Assembly: GCA_037043455.1 (NCBI GenBank)
Contig: JAWPHD010001214.1
Location: 124,001-188,000, forward strand
Direction of reading: 5' to 3'
Source of the DNA: Cyrtodaria siliqua
Lineage: Eukaryota > Mollusca > Bivalvia > Adapedonta > Hiatellidae
DNA length: 64,000 nucleotides
The position numbers and the translations under genes were made by a program. Positions 12,501-22,200 of the stretch are shown here, one piece after another. The notes below the pieces were generated by a model. That model did no database searches and had not been told where the DNA came from. It saw only the letters and a program-made list of their open reading frames with translations. Numbering within the stretch: position 1 is the stretch's first letter; every line of letters begins with the position of its first letter.

Positions 12501-12829
12501 TTATGGTGATTAGTAGGTACCAGTGATCACTTACTGGCATACACGAACTGAACACTTAACACAAATAAAAAGAAATTACCCATATGTCTCGAAAATCCAG
12601 AATAATACAACATTCTTTCTGTGGTAGTCGTTTTTCCTGCATCAATGTGTGCCATTATACCGATATTTCGTATCTTCTTGATATCTTCGTCACAAGAGTT
12701 GCTCATCTTTGGATCTACATGCTTTGAAGAAAGCAGTCGATAACAACATTTAAGGCTACCATACGGTTTAAAGGCATTTCTCAAAGATCTAACTTTGACA
12801 AAGTTGGAAATATACATGCGTTCAAACAT
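383..12829 (-). CDS. GFM2: GFM2, mitochondrial elongation factor G2 (ribosome-recycling GTPase), 3' end off window
   Basis: Eight coding exons on the minus strand: 12829-12580, 11745-11617, 7181-7101, 6636-5825, 5450-5199, 4720-4598, 3482-3263, 549-383. They join in one frame for 678 codons; the human protein is about 779 residues, so most of domain V is missing at the left edge. GTPase motifs are all present: G1 AHIDAGKT (60-67), switch RGIT (102-105), G3 DTPGH (124-128), G4 NKMD (178-181) and a GSAKKN G5-like motif. Exons 5-8 carry the translation-factor domains, including [10 protein letters not shown] and YLGPLQ. In the family, EF-G2 works with mitochondrial RRF to split ribosomes after termination and does not drive translocation. 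The first ~45 residues are basic and Ser/Arg-rich with few acids before the G domain, as expected for a matrix-targeting peptide (inference). EF-G1 (GFM1) is the alternative; exon 5 and 6 wording fits GFM2 better. Confidence 0.93.
1393..2672. mobile_element. TIR element nested in the hAT-like element
   Basis: The inverted ends are CATACATGTGATAT at 1393 and its complement ending at 2672. CAATAA flanks both sides (1387-1392, 2673-2678) as a 6-bp target duplication. CTCCCG-rich subterminal sequence follows on the left and a CTCCC-rich stretch on the right. Non-coding. Confidence 0.75.
2077..2573. mobile_element. TTAA-flanked MITE, family 1, copy 1
   Basis: It is bounded by TTAA at 2073-2076 and 2574-2577, with ends AGGGACACTGTCCGTA / AGGGACAATGTCC. 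Copy 2 (7693-8217) is the same element in the opposite orientation. TTAA duplication is typical of piggyBac-type cut-and-paste. Internally it carries GCCCGCTTAGCTCAGTCGAG and a later GAGTTCAAACG that resemble tRNA A and B boxes. Confidence 0.85.
2833..2946. repeat. Three exact copies of a 38-bp unit
   Basis: Units start at 2833, 2871 and 2909 and are identical (cataagtcagcagtgacgaa and on). This is a recent tandem expansion in GFM2 intron 7. Confidence 0.95.
3263..3482 (-). CDS. GFM2: GFM2 exon 7: domain IV
   Basis: 220 bp starting [18 protein letters not shown] and ending KSALVYG. The acceptor is CCTGTAG and the donor G|GTGAGA. It is domain IV, which in EF-G2 contacts the recycling factor. 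Confidence 0.93.
4286..4560 (-). mobile_element. tRNA-derived SINE, family B (reverse)
   Basis: Read on the minus strand it starts GTGGCCCAGTGGATAGCATG, has a GAACCCGGGTTC-like B box, and ends with GTTAAACAACATTCA. It shares head and tail with 40107-40414, 44013-44327 and 59443-59733. Confidence 0.8.
4598..4720 (-). CDS. GFM2: GFM2 exon 6: GMGELHIDI segment
   Basis: 123 bp, 41 codons, beginning [16 protein letters not shown] and ending YLGPLQ, a conserved EF-G domain III/IV segment. The acceptor is CTGCAG and the donor CAG|GTACAC. Confidence 0.95.
4938..5046 (-). pseudogene. Decayed partial copy of GFM2 exon 4 inside GFM2 intron 5
   Basis: About 109 bp aligns with 6103-6212 at roughly three quarters identity. 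On the minus strand it reads [19 protein letters not shown] against [20 protein letters not shown] of the real exon, with a stop codon in the same frame. It lies between exons 5 and 6, over 1 kb from its source, and has no usable splice sites that I can see. Confidence 0.8.
5199..5450 (-). CDS. GFM2: GFM2 exon 5: domain II to domain III
   Basis: 252 bp, phase 0 on both sides, encoding [18 protein letters not shown] through LQREDPSLK. The donor is AAA|GTAATG. The acceptor AATAAAG has a weak pyrimidine tract, so the left splice junction is slightly less certain than the others. Confidence 0.9.
5451..5824. other. GFM2 intron 4, nothing recognised
   Basis: AT-rich intronic sequence with no repeat or reading frame that I could assign. 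Confidence 0.6.
5825..6636 (-). CDS. GFM2: GFM2 exon 4: rest of G domain and domain II
   Basis: 812 bp, by far the longest exon, encoding residues 154-424. It starts [14 protein letters not shown], contains NKMDKYGA (G4) and the domain II segment [12 protein letters not shown], and ends AGLNE. The acceptor is TATACAG and the donor GAG|GTAAGT. Confidence 0.96.
6637..7100. other. GFM2 intron 3, nothing recognised
   Basis: AT-rich sequence without an assignable element. Confidence 0.6.
7101..7181 (-). CDS. GFM2: GFM2 exon 3: [17 protein letters not shown] segment
   Basis: 81 bp completing DTPG-HVDFT and ending DASAG. The acceptor is CGTTTAG and the donor G|GTTTAT. Confidence 0.94.
7693..8217. 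mobile_element. TTAA-flanked MITE, family 1, copy 2 (inverted)
   Basis: It is bounded by TTAA at 7689-7692 and 8218-8221, with both ends AGGGACACTGTCCGTAA-like. It is the reverse complement of 2077-2573 over its length, with small indels. The right TTAA is also the left TTAA of the next element. Confidence 0.88.
8222..9612. mobile_element. Second TTAA-flanked element, 1.4 kb
   Basis: It is bounded by TTAA at 8218-8221 and 9613-9616. The inverted ends are GGATGTTGGCTGGGCAAG and GGAGGTTGGCTGGGAAAG. No open frame resembles a transposase; a short frame near 9115-9309 shows no motif I know. Confidence 0.75.
9617..11616. other. Rest of GFM2 intron 2 with two tRNA-like SINE remnants
   Basis: 10237-10330 (minus) and 11245-11345 (plus) each contain a B-box-like motif (the second GGGTTCGAATC) and a shared CTCGCCTCTCACC-like word, and they face opposite ways. 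The rest is unassigned. Confidence 0.5.
11617..11745 (-). CDS. GFM2: GFM2 exon 2: switch I and G3
   Basis: 129 bp encoding [20 protein letters not shown] through IDTPG. The acceptor is ATATCAG and the donor G|GTACAG. The phase (2+126+1) fits exons 1 and 3. Confidence 0.95.
11746..12579. other. GFM2 intron 1, nothing recognised
   Basis: No repeat, gene or RNA feature that I could support. Confidence 0.55.
12580..12829 (-). CDS. GFM2: GFM2 exon 1: transit peptide and P-loop
   Basis: Residues 1-83 plus one base. The start is the ATG at 12829-12827, the first Met before a basic leader; a second Met (residue 5) is close by. It ends in HMG with donor G|GTAATT at 12579. It carries [14 protein letters not shown]. 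Confidence 0.93.
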
Positions 12830-13124
12830 TGTTTCCTATAAAAGTTACCCTGTATACCTGAAAACATTAAATATTCATTAAGAAAGATATACACTTTCCG
12901 AAAAATCCATTTTGTTCGTGTACGAATCTGTATCAGCAAACGCTTACAAAAAATACTATTTCTTGTGTTTGAATTTCGAACAAGCTTTTGATGCATCGTG
13001 ATGCAGATCCTTAATGATATAAGCGATTTTTTTCAATGGTGTAAGGAACAGGATATTTTGAACTTCCCGCAAAACAAATGACACATGTGAAATATTGTAG
13101 CAATTCTGATTAAACTGGTTAAAA
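12830..13124. promoter_or_regulatory. Shared head-to-head promoter region of GFM2 and NUP133
   Basis: The two start codons are 295 bp apart and divergent, so both 5' UTRs and core promoters must fit here unless a distant non-coding first exon exists. No TATA box sits at a suitable place for either gene. One E2F-like TTCCCGC lies at 13066-13072 (weak, unsupported evidence). On the minus strand a TTTTCAG lies just upstream of the GFM2 ATG, so a spliced 5' UTR is possible for that gene. Confidence 0.7.
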
Positions 13125-13252
13125 ATGTTTAGTCCTAGAAATACATCGATGAGAGGAGGAACTCCGTTTACAGCAACACCACAAGGCAGTAGATCAGTCC
13201 AGAGTAAGAGAGTTGCAAGTGTCTTTGGAACACCCCAAAGAAAACAACTGAA
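13125..13252 (+). CDS. NUP133: NUP133 exon 1: disordered N-terminus
   Basis: The ATG at 13125 opens [20 protein letters not shown], a Ser/Thr/Pro/Arg tail like that of other Nup133 proteins. The exon ends CTGAA|GTAAGA after 42 codons and two bases. Confidence 0.88.
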
Positions 13253-16200
13253 GTAAGACATAATTTCTAAAGTTTTACTCAGTTTAGATCTTAGCAGTAT
13301 TACTTCTGTTTTAGACCAGCGACTTTGTTTTCACACGTTTTGGAAATTTTTATCTACTGGTTATGAGCCACTTTCCGTCCAAGCCCAAGCAGTTTAGATC
13401 ATTCTCATTTAAAAACTGTTTTATCCGTTTCCTATTGATTTGTGCTACCCTATTGAATTTGTGCTTTTATAAAACCAGAGAAGTGTGCCGAACATGCAAA
13501 AAAGCTGCATTCTCATGTCATATTCATGTGGGCAAGTGAACATACAAGCTACATTTGCTCACATTAACTGGTTACCCCATAGTACTTGGCAGTTGATAAA
13601 ACATTATTTTCCATGCATGTATCCCCATTTCCTATTGATTCATGCCACCCTATTGAATTTGTGCTCTTACAATTGACATAATAACACCACGTGTAGTTTT
13701 GCGCGAGTCCAAATTTTATTCAATTATTACCAAGTTTTTTTCCTGTCTACAAAACTCGAGAAAACCTCCAGAAATGAGGGTAAAACAGGTAAAACACCTG
13801 TTGTCAGTCTACTGCAACCAGGGAGTAAGTATACAGGGAGAAGACACAGACTGTTTTGCCGTTTTGTCGCGCGTGTATTTCATTACTGCGTGAAAATGAC
13901 TACTTCCAGCTGCTACTTCGGGGTGTTGCGCGCATGTGTGAAAAACAGCAAATTCTTATAAATTATTACATTTACAGACTCAATAAAGGTGCGAAATGTA
14001 AACATAAGTATTATTTATTCACATTGTATCCTCTGTATTTGTTTGCATGTATAAAAGCACGTTTTACCAGACGGTTCCGTGGAACAAAAATGGCCACTTG
14101 CCACTCGGCGCCAAATAAAAAATGGTGACAGTGTATAGCTAAATTGCAAACGAGATACGAGACTACTGGTTATATAAGGCATTAATAATAACAAAAAGTG
14201 AATAGTAGACATATTTATCTTTGTCAAGAAGGTAATTTCATGGTGGTGATTATAAGACAAAGCCTTTAGAAAAAGAGGTGATGAAAATGCCTCTTTTGAG
14301 ATATCAGCTGAAATTTTAAATTTTTCAAATTAAAAATGATGTAGAGATATTAGGCATTGTTAATAACGAAAAGTGAATAGTAGACATATTTATCTTTGTC
14401 AAGAAGGTAATTTTGTGATGTTGATTATAACAGAGAGCCGTAAAGAAAGAGGCTGTAAAAACTGCCTATTTTGAGATGTTGGCTGAAATTTTAACTTTTC
14501 AAATGTAACGCGCTTACGATTTACCTGTATAAATAAAATAGTAAATGGAGGCATTCTAGCGCGACACCATAAATCAATAAACCAGAGCGTTTATGAACCC
14601 GTGTCTCCTCCCTGTATACTTACTCCCTCCTGCAATTAAACGATTTTATACAACAAAATCTTACCAGCATGTGCTTACTTTTGCTTCTTTTTTTATAAGA
14701 AAGTAAAACAGGTCAAGTCTATTTCTCATTTCTGCCATTATAGTAAAATATTACAGCCAAATGCCTGATCAGATTTACACATTTCCCACTGGGGACCTCA
14801 TTTTGGTTAAGCCAGTCAGAAAGCACGAATTAAATAGGAAGCTTCTGGACGATTTAGATCAGTTGACATGACCTACTTTAAGCCAGCTTTTTCACTTTCT
14901 CTTTGGCATTTGAAGGTTATTTGATGATAGTTTATAGTTATTGAAATGTTTATGTAATTATATATTAAAGTATTTTTTTAATACCTTCAACCTATAATGC
15001 GCATGTGCAGGTCGATATGTTAAGGGGCACAAATTTACAGGAGAAATTTAGGGCTTACATAGATTATCACATGTATACATTAAAGTATAAGTCTAAATAA
15101 ATTGCGAATATATGGATATACGTAAGTATACACACATGCTTGATGTTTATATTTTCTTAAGTGTGATGTCTAAAACCCGAGAAGTGTGCCGAACATGCAG
15201 GAAAGCTGCATTCTCATTTCATATTCATGTGGGCAAGTAAACATACAAGCTATATTTGCCCACATGAAATCATTAATGGTTACCCCAGTTTCACCCTGAT
15301 TTGAGAGTTGAGGTTCTATAAGGGATGTTAACTAGTTTTGAGATTAATGGCTGCCCTGGATGTGTATCTTACCGTAAGGAGTGGGGTAAGAAGTGACACA
15401 GGGCATATGGATATTGATTGAAAATATGTTGGTAATTAAGTATATTTAAATTTCCTAAATAGGTTTTACTCCAAAAACAAAGAGAGCAAAACAGATTTAG
15501 ATCAGTTGACATGGCCTATTTTGATGCAGGTTTTTCACTTTCTTCTTGGCATATGAAGGTTAATATTTGATGATAGTTTATAGTTTAAAATATTGAAATG
15601 TTTATGTAATTATATATTCAAGTAATTTTTTAATACCTTCAACCTATAATGCGCATGCGCAGATCGATCTTTTAAGGGGCACAAAGTTACAGGAGAAGGG
15701 CATATTTCAGCGATGCTGTTAATTGACACACGTTTAGCATTGAAGATTGAAAACATAACAAACAACCCATAATGTAAATAAGCGGTACAAAATGAAAGGG
15801 ATTTCTCTGAAAATTGTGTTTACTTCCTTATATGGTGTTGGGGATGCGCGCACAGATATCTTTGCAGATATGTTGAGATTATATCGTATTATGCACCCCT
15901 TCATAGAAGGAGGTGCATCTTGCTTTGCAAAATTAATGTCGGTCGGTCTGTCCGTCCCAAAATCTTGTCTTCGCGATAACTCAAGAACAGCTGGCACTAC
16001 AAACTTGAAACTTGGCAGGAATGTGTGTTTCATAGTCTAGTTGTGTATCTCCCCTTTTGTGTAGATTTGCTTAAGAAATGTGGTTGCAGGTAACAAAACA
16101 TGTAAAAAATCACTAAAAATTGCTTGTCTTCGCGATAACTCAAGAACAGCTGCACTACAAACTCGAAACTTGGCAGGAATGTGTGTGTCATGGTCTATTT

Positions 16201-19200
16201 GTGCACCTCCACTTTTGGGTAGATTTGCCTAAGAAATGTGGTTGCCATGGTAACAAAACTTGAAAACTAGTAAAAAATCACTAAACATTGCTTTGTCTTT
16301 GTGATAACTCGAGAACAGCTGGCACTACAATCTCGAAAGTTGTTTCAAACTATTACAATTAAAGGGACTCGTGGCAATCTTGTATTTATCAAGCATTAAA
16401 ATTAGCCTCTCGATTTATTAATCCAGTATCATTTTGGCTTTAAATCTGCTTGCATATAATTATATCACATTTTTAATTTCGATTTTTTAAATACAATTTA
16501 GAGTTTTCAACTTTTCTTCATTATTCTACCATAGATTTGAGTATATTATTAGTGAAATGTAATCAACAGTTAGTATTTTCCAACAACAATTTGCTTTATA
16601 AAATTCTTATAATTAATATTAATGATTGAACAAATGCACTTTATGTAAAAAACTAATGGGACGCCGCTAGTTTTTAAAAATAAAGATTGCCGTGTGTACC
16701 TTTAATAAAAGAAGGGGAAGCGATTCATTACTTTTTTGTGTGCAAAAAAACTAGTAGACCTTTTTCAAACATGTACATTGTGTTTTACGCTGTTAACTAT
16801 ATATTTTATAGAGGACAGCAAAACAGATCTGTTCTTCAAGCCTCACAACTGTTAGAAGAAACTACCAATTTTCGAGTAGAAAAATATGGTTTACCTCTCC
16901 CAGTACTGATAACGGAAGCGCTCACCTTTGCTGACAGTAAGTATGGTTAGCCACTGCAGACATACATATATCAATATTTAACTTTCACAATTTAAATTAC
17001 CTTTTTTTCTAGTAGTTGGGCTTAATCAGCTCTCATTGTCTGTTGTTTTGAAGTGATGTATCATTAAGGTTCAGACTTGGTTATACTTTTCTTTTCACTC
17101 TATAAGCCACGTTACCTTAGCGTCTTCTGTTGGATGGGCGATGTAAACCTAACGGTCTTGAGTATCAGATTCCTATGTATCTTCCCGTCTCTGTTGGGTG
17201 GCTCTAAATAACCTGTAATGTGTTGAAGACTCATTAAACAACATTCAATTTCAATTCAGTTTTCATATGCCCGTTTGAAAAATGGGATCTATTATGGTAT
17301 GGGGTCGTCCGTCTGTCCGTCCGTCCGTAAACAATTGCGTATTCCGGATGATAACTCCGAAACCCAGGGCTCCGTCTAGGCCAGGAATTTAGGGAGAAGT
17401 CACTTCTCCCTCAAGTGATTTTAGGGAGAAGTGGAGAGAATTTAGGGAGACTTCACGCGACGTGTATACGTAGACAACGGTTGAATAGTCATCACTATGT
17501 ATATTGCAATGCAGTGAATACAGTGTAATGCACACTAATTCTGTTTATTCTATAATATGAGCTTGACATATTGATGCAAATTTCTATTTCTGTGATAATG
17601 GATTTATTACTATACTGTACCTTTTTTAACTTCTTTTTTTTTTTTAATTTTTTTTTTTTAAATTTCGGCGACTTGAACTTCGCTTTGATGTGCTGCCAAG
17701 GCGAAGTCAAGAGATCGCGGGCGCGTTCTTCGCCCAAATCGCCCTGTAGATTGAGCCCTGATACCATAACACCTACACTCATGAAACTTCATAGGTACAT
17801 TGCAGTAGGTGAGAGGAGGATCCCTATTGTTTTTGGGGTCAGTAGGTGAAGGTCAAGGTCACTGTGACCTTATATAGACAAACACATTCCGGATGATAAC
17901 TTTGAAACCATAATAATTACACTCATGAAACTTTATAGGTACATTGCTCTAGGTGAGAGGAGGATCACTATTGTTTTTGGGGTCAGTAGGTCAAGGTCAC
18001 CATGACCTTATATAGAAAAACATGTTCTGGACGATAACTTCAAAATCATAACACCTACACTCATAAAACTGCCCTAGGTGAGAGGAGGAACCCTATCGCA
18101 TTTGGGGCCAGTAGTCCAAAAGTCAAGGTCACAGTGATGCAGAAATATGCATTCCGCACAATAACTTCAAAATCGTAACACCTAAACTCATAAAACTTCA
18201 TAGGTACATTGCCCTAGGTAAGAGGAAGAACCCTATTGCTTTTAGGGTCAGTAGGTCAAAGGTCAAGGTCACCATCTCCTTCTATGGAAATATGAATTCC
18301 ACATGGTAACTTCAAAATCCGTAACATTGATGAAATTTCATAGGTTCATCACCCTTATTGAAAGCAGGAACCCTATTGCTTTTGGGGTCAAAGGTCAAGG
18401 ACACTGACTTTATATGGAAATATGAATTCCATATAATAACTTCAACTGTAACACCTACACTCATAAAACTTCATAGATACATTGCCCTAGGTGAGAGGAG
18501 GAACCCTATTGCTTTTGGGGTCAGTAGGTCAAGGTCACCAACACCTTCGATGGAAATATGAATTTTACATGGTAACTTCAAAAACCGTAACACTCATGAA
18601 ATTTCATAGGTTCATCACCCTTATTGAAAGCAGGAACCCTATTGCTTTTGGGGTCAAAGGTCAAGGTCACTGATTTTATATAAATATGAATTCTGCATAA
18701 TAACTTAACTGTAACACATACACTCATAAAACTTCATAGATACATTGCCCTAATTGAGAGGAGGAACCCTATTGCTTTTGAGGTCAGTAGTTCAAATGTC
18801 AAGGTCACCATCATCTTATATGGAAGTATGAATTCCACATGATAACTTCAAAACCATAACACCTACACTCATGAAATTTCATAGGTTTATCTCCCTTGTT
18901 GAAAGCAGGAACCCAATTTCTTTTGGGCCCAGTAGGTCAAAGGTCAAGGTGACAGTGACCTCATATTGAAATACGCATTCCACACAATAACTTCAAAACC
19001 ATAACAGCTACACTCATAAAACTGCCCTAGGTGAAAGGAGGAACCCTATTGTTTTTGGGACCAGCAGATCAAAGGTCAAGGTCACCTTGACCTTATATGA
19101 AAATAGACATTCCATCTGATTTCGAAACCATATTACCAACACTTATGAAAATTTATAGGTACAATGCCTTTGGTGAGAGGAGGAACCCTATTGATTATGG

Positions 19201-22200
19201 TTCAGTGGGACAAAGGTCAAGGTGGCCATGACCTTATATGGAAATAGGCTTTCCTCCCCATAACTTCGAAACTATAACACCCCACTCAAGAAATTCATAG
19301 GTATATTAACACCCCCCACTGATGAAACTTAATATGTGCATTGACATTGGCAAGAGAAAGAACCTTATTGTCTCTGGGGTCAGTAGGCCAAATATCAAGG
19401 TCATGATGACCTTATATGGAAATAGTATACACATTCCGCCAAATAACTGAAACCAAAACTCACACTCATGAAACTTCATAGATACATTGCATTTGGTCAG
19501 TGGAAGAACCTTGTTGCTTTTGGGGTCACTAGGTTGAAGGTCAAGGTCAAGTACATATTCCAAGTGATAACTCCAGGAGTATAACACCTACAATCATGAA
19601 ACATTGCCCTTGGTGAGAGGAGGAACCCTAGGGGGCAGTCCTCAGTTTCGCATGAATGTCCATGGTGTAAATCAGAAAGAAATCAACTAAGCATCTTTTA
19701 GGTCCATGGATGGTCTTTATAATAATTTTGAAGCACATGTTTGATGTTTTTTTCAGTTTTGATTACTTCTAAGTTTATTTTGGTGTATTGGAATATGCAT
19801 TCTTTGGGTTTTTTGGAGGCTATAAATAGAAAAATGTGAACCAATCAAAAACTTCCTAAAAGTAGTTAAAATGGCTGTTTTTCACTGACGGGGAGATCAG
19901 CATGGAATAACTTTTTAAAATGCCGGACTAGGTATGTAAAATTTAGCATTTCCTGATATGCAAGAGCATTATGAGTGCAGACATGACCCTGATATGTGTA
20001 GGATTTTTTTAAATTTTTTATTTATTGACATTTGAAATATTGCTAAAATTGCATTTTTAGCATGTTTTAAGGGGTGGGGTAATCTTGAAGAAATGGGACT
20101 AAAGTTGTACAGAAAATGCTTTTTGATACTTTTATTTGGTATGGAAACATGGGTAATTTTATTGTCTTGATACTTTTATTTGGTATGGAAACATGGGTAA
20201 TTTTATTGTCTTCTAAGAAATGTATGACACAATGATGATGTGATTTATTTTTGCTCAAGGATTCAGGCTAAGAGCTTGTCATGGGTTTGATGATTGAGAA
20301 ATGTACATTAAACTGTGGAGTGGCCCCCTATCACTTTTGGGCTTAGTAGGACAAAGGTCAAGGTCACCATGTCTTCATATGAACATACTCATTGCAAATG
20401 ACAATCCCGGAAATATGATACTCACACTTATTAGTCCCCCACCGGTCCCGGGGGAAACTATGACTATAGGTTTGCACCTTGTCCGTCCGTCCTTCCGTCC
20501 ATCCATCCTTCCGAAAATGCTTGTCCGGACCATATTTTCAATACTATAAGACTTTGAGATACCAAACTTGGTGTGTGGATACATCTTGGGATAGATGTGT
20601 GTCGCGTACCAAAATAAGGTCACCTTGACCTGTGACCTCTGTCACAGAAAATGCTTGTCCGGACCATATTTTTAATACTATAACATTTAGAGATACGTGT
20701 ACCAAACTTGGTATTTGAATATATCTTAAGAAGAGCGGTGTGTCGCATACCAAAATATGGTCGCTGTGACCTCTGTCGTAGAAAATGTTCCGAAAATGCT
20801 TGTCCGGGCTATATTTTCAATACTATAAGACTTTGAGATACCAAACTTGGTGTGTGGATACATCTTGGGATAGCGGTGTGTCGCATACCAAAATAAGGTC
20901 ACTGTTACCTTGACTTGTGACCTCTGTCATAGAAAATGCTTGTCCGGACTGTATTTTTAATACTATAACACTTAGAGATACCAAACTTGGCAGCGTTCTC
21001 CCCAGGAATTTCTCAAGGCATGTCATTTTTATCGGAGAAAATATGCTTCAGATTGTATCCTTATACATGACCCCTATATGTATGTGTAGGTTGTCAGAGA
21101 CACTTGATCTATATAAGAAATAGACTAGTGATTCTATATATTGTGTTTTAAACTTATTTAAGCTAAACAAAAATGAAATAATTAAAATGTGTTACATTAC
21201 TTTTCAAAATTAATGCATTTTGCAAAAGCATTTTGGCTGTGAAGGCATGTTAAATGCGACATGCCTTAATAGCCTGGGGAGAACACTGCTTGGTATTTGA
21301 ATAAATCTTGGGATAGCGGTGTGTCGCGTACCAAAATAAGGTCACTGTGACCTTGACCTGTGACCTCTGTCATAGAAAATGATTCGGAAATGCTTGTCCG
21401 GGCCATATTTTCAATACTATAAGACTTTGAGATACCAAACTTGGTGTGTGGATACATCTTAGGATAGCGGTGTGTCATGTACCAAAATAAGGTCACTGTG
21501 ACCTTGACCTGTGACCTCTGTCATATAAAATGCTTGTCCGGACCATATTTTCAATACTATAACACTTAGAGACACCAAACTTGGTATGTGGATACATCTT
21601 GGGATAGCGGTGTGTCGCGTACCAAAATAAGGTCATCTTGACCTTGGTCTTTGACCTCCATCATAGAAAATGTCTGAAAAATGTTTGTCTGGGCCGGTGG
21701 GGGACTATGGATTGCCCTGCAATTTCTTGATGCTCTTGTTAAACTTCATAGGTGCATTGTCCTTAGTCAGAGGAGGAAGCCTATTACTTTTGGGTTTAGT
21801 AGGTCATCAAGGTCACATTGAACTGACAATATTTGAATCCTAAGACATTTTCCTCACTGAAACTTGTAACTAATAGACCAACAATTTTGAAACTTTACAG
21901 AACAAAACCCATGTTAAAATAACAACCTGTTTTAATTTTAAGCTGATGTCAAGGTCACTCTGACCCGATCATGACAAATTCCTTCCCAGCTGTTATTCAC
22001 GAATGTTTGATCTACAGTCTGGAAACTTTATACAAATAGTGCTCTTGGGTAAACAACATCCCCTATCAGTAATTTTTTTGTTAGAAGGTCAAAGGTAAGG
22101 GTTACATTGACCTGACACCAAGGAAATGCTTTTAACATAAAAACTTTAGGAAATGGGCTTTTAATACCCTGTTAGGCGGCGCTCTTGTTACTGTATAATT

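Larger units (their letters stand above)
20300..22190 (+). mobile_element. Remnant Pearl-like array split by a second Pearl-like element
   Basis: 20300-20431 and 21741-22190 carry the same words as 17270-19632 (gtcaaggtcacc, aacttcataggtgcattg, gaggaggaagcctatta). Between them sits a different element (20432-21740). The right part ends CGGCGCTCTTGTT. Confidence 0.65.
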
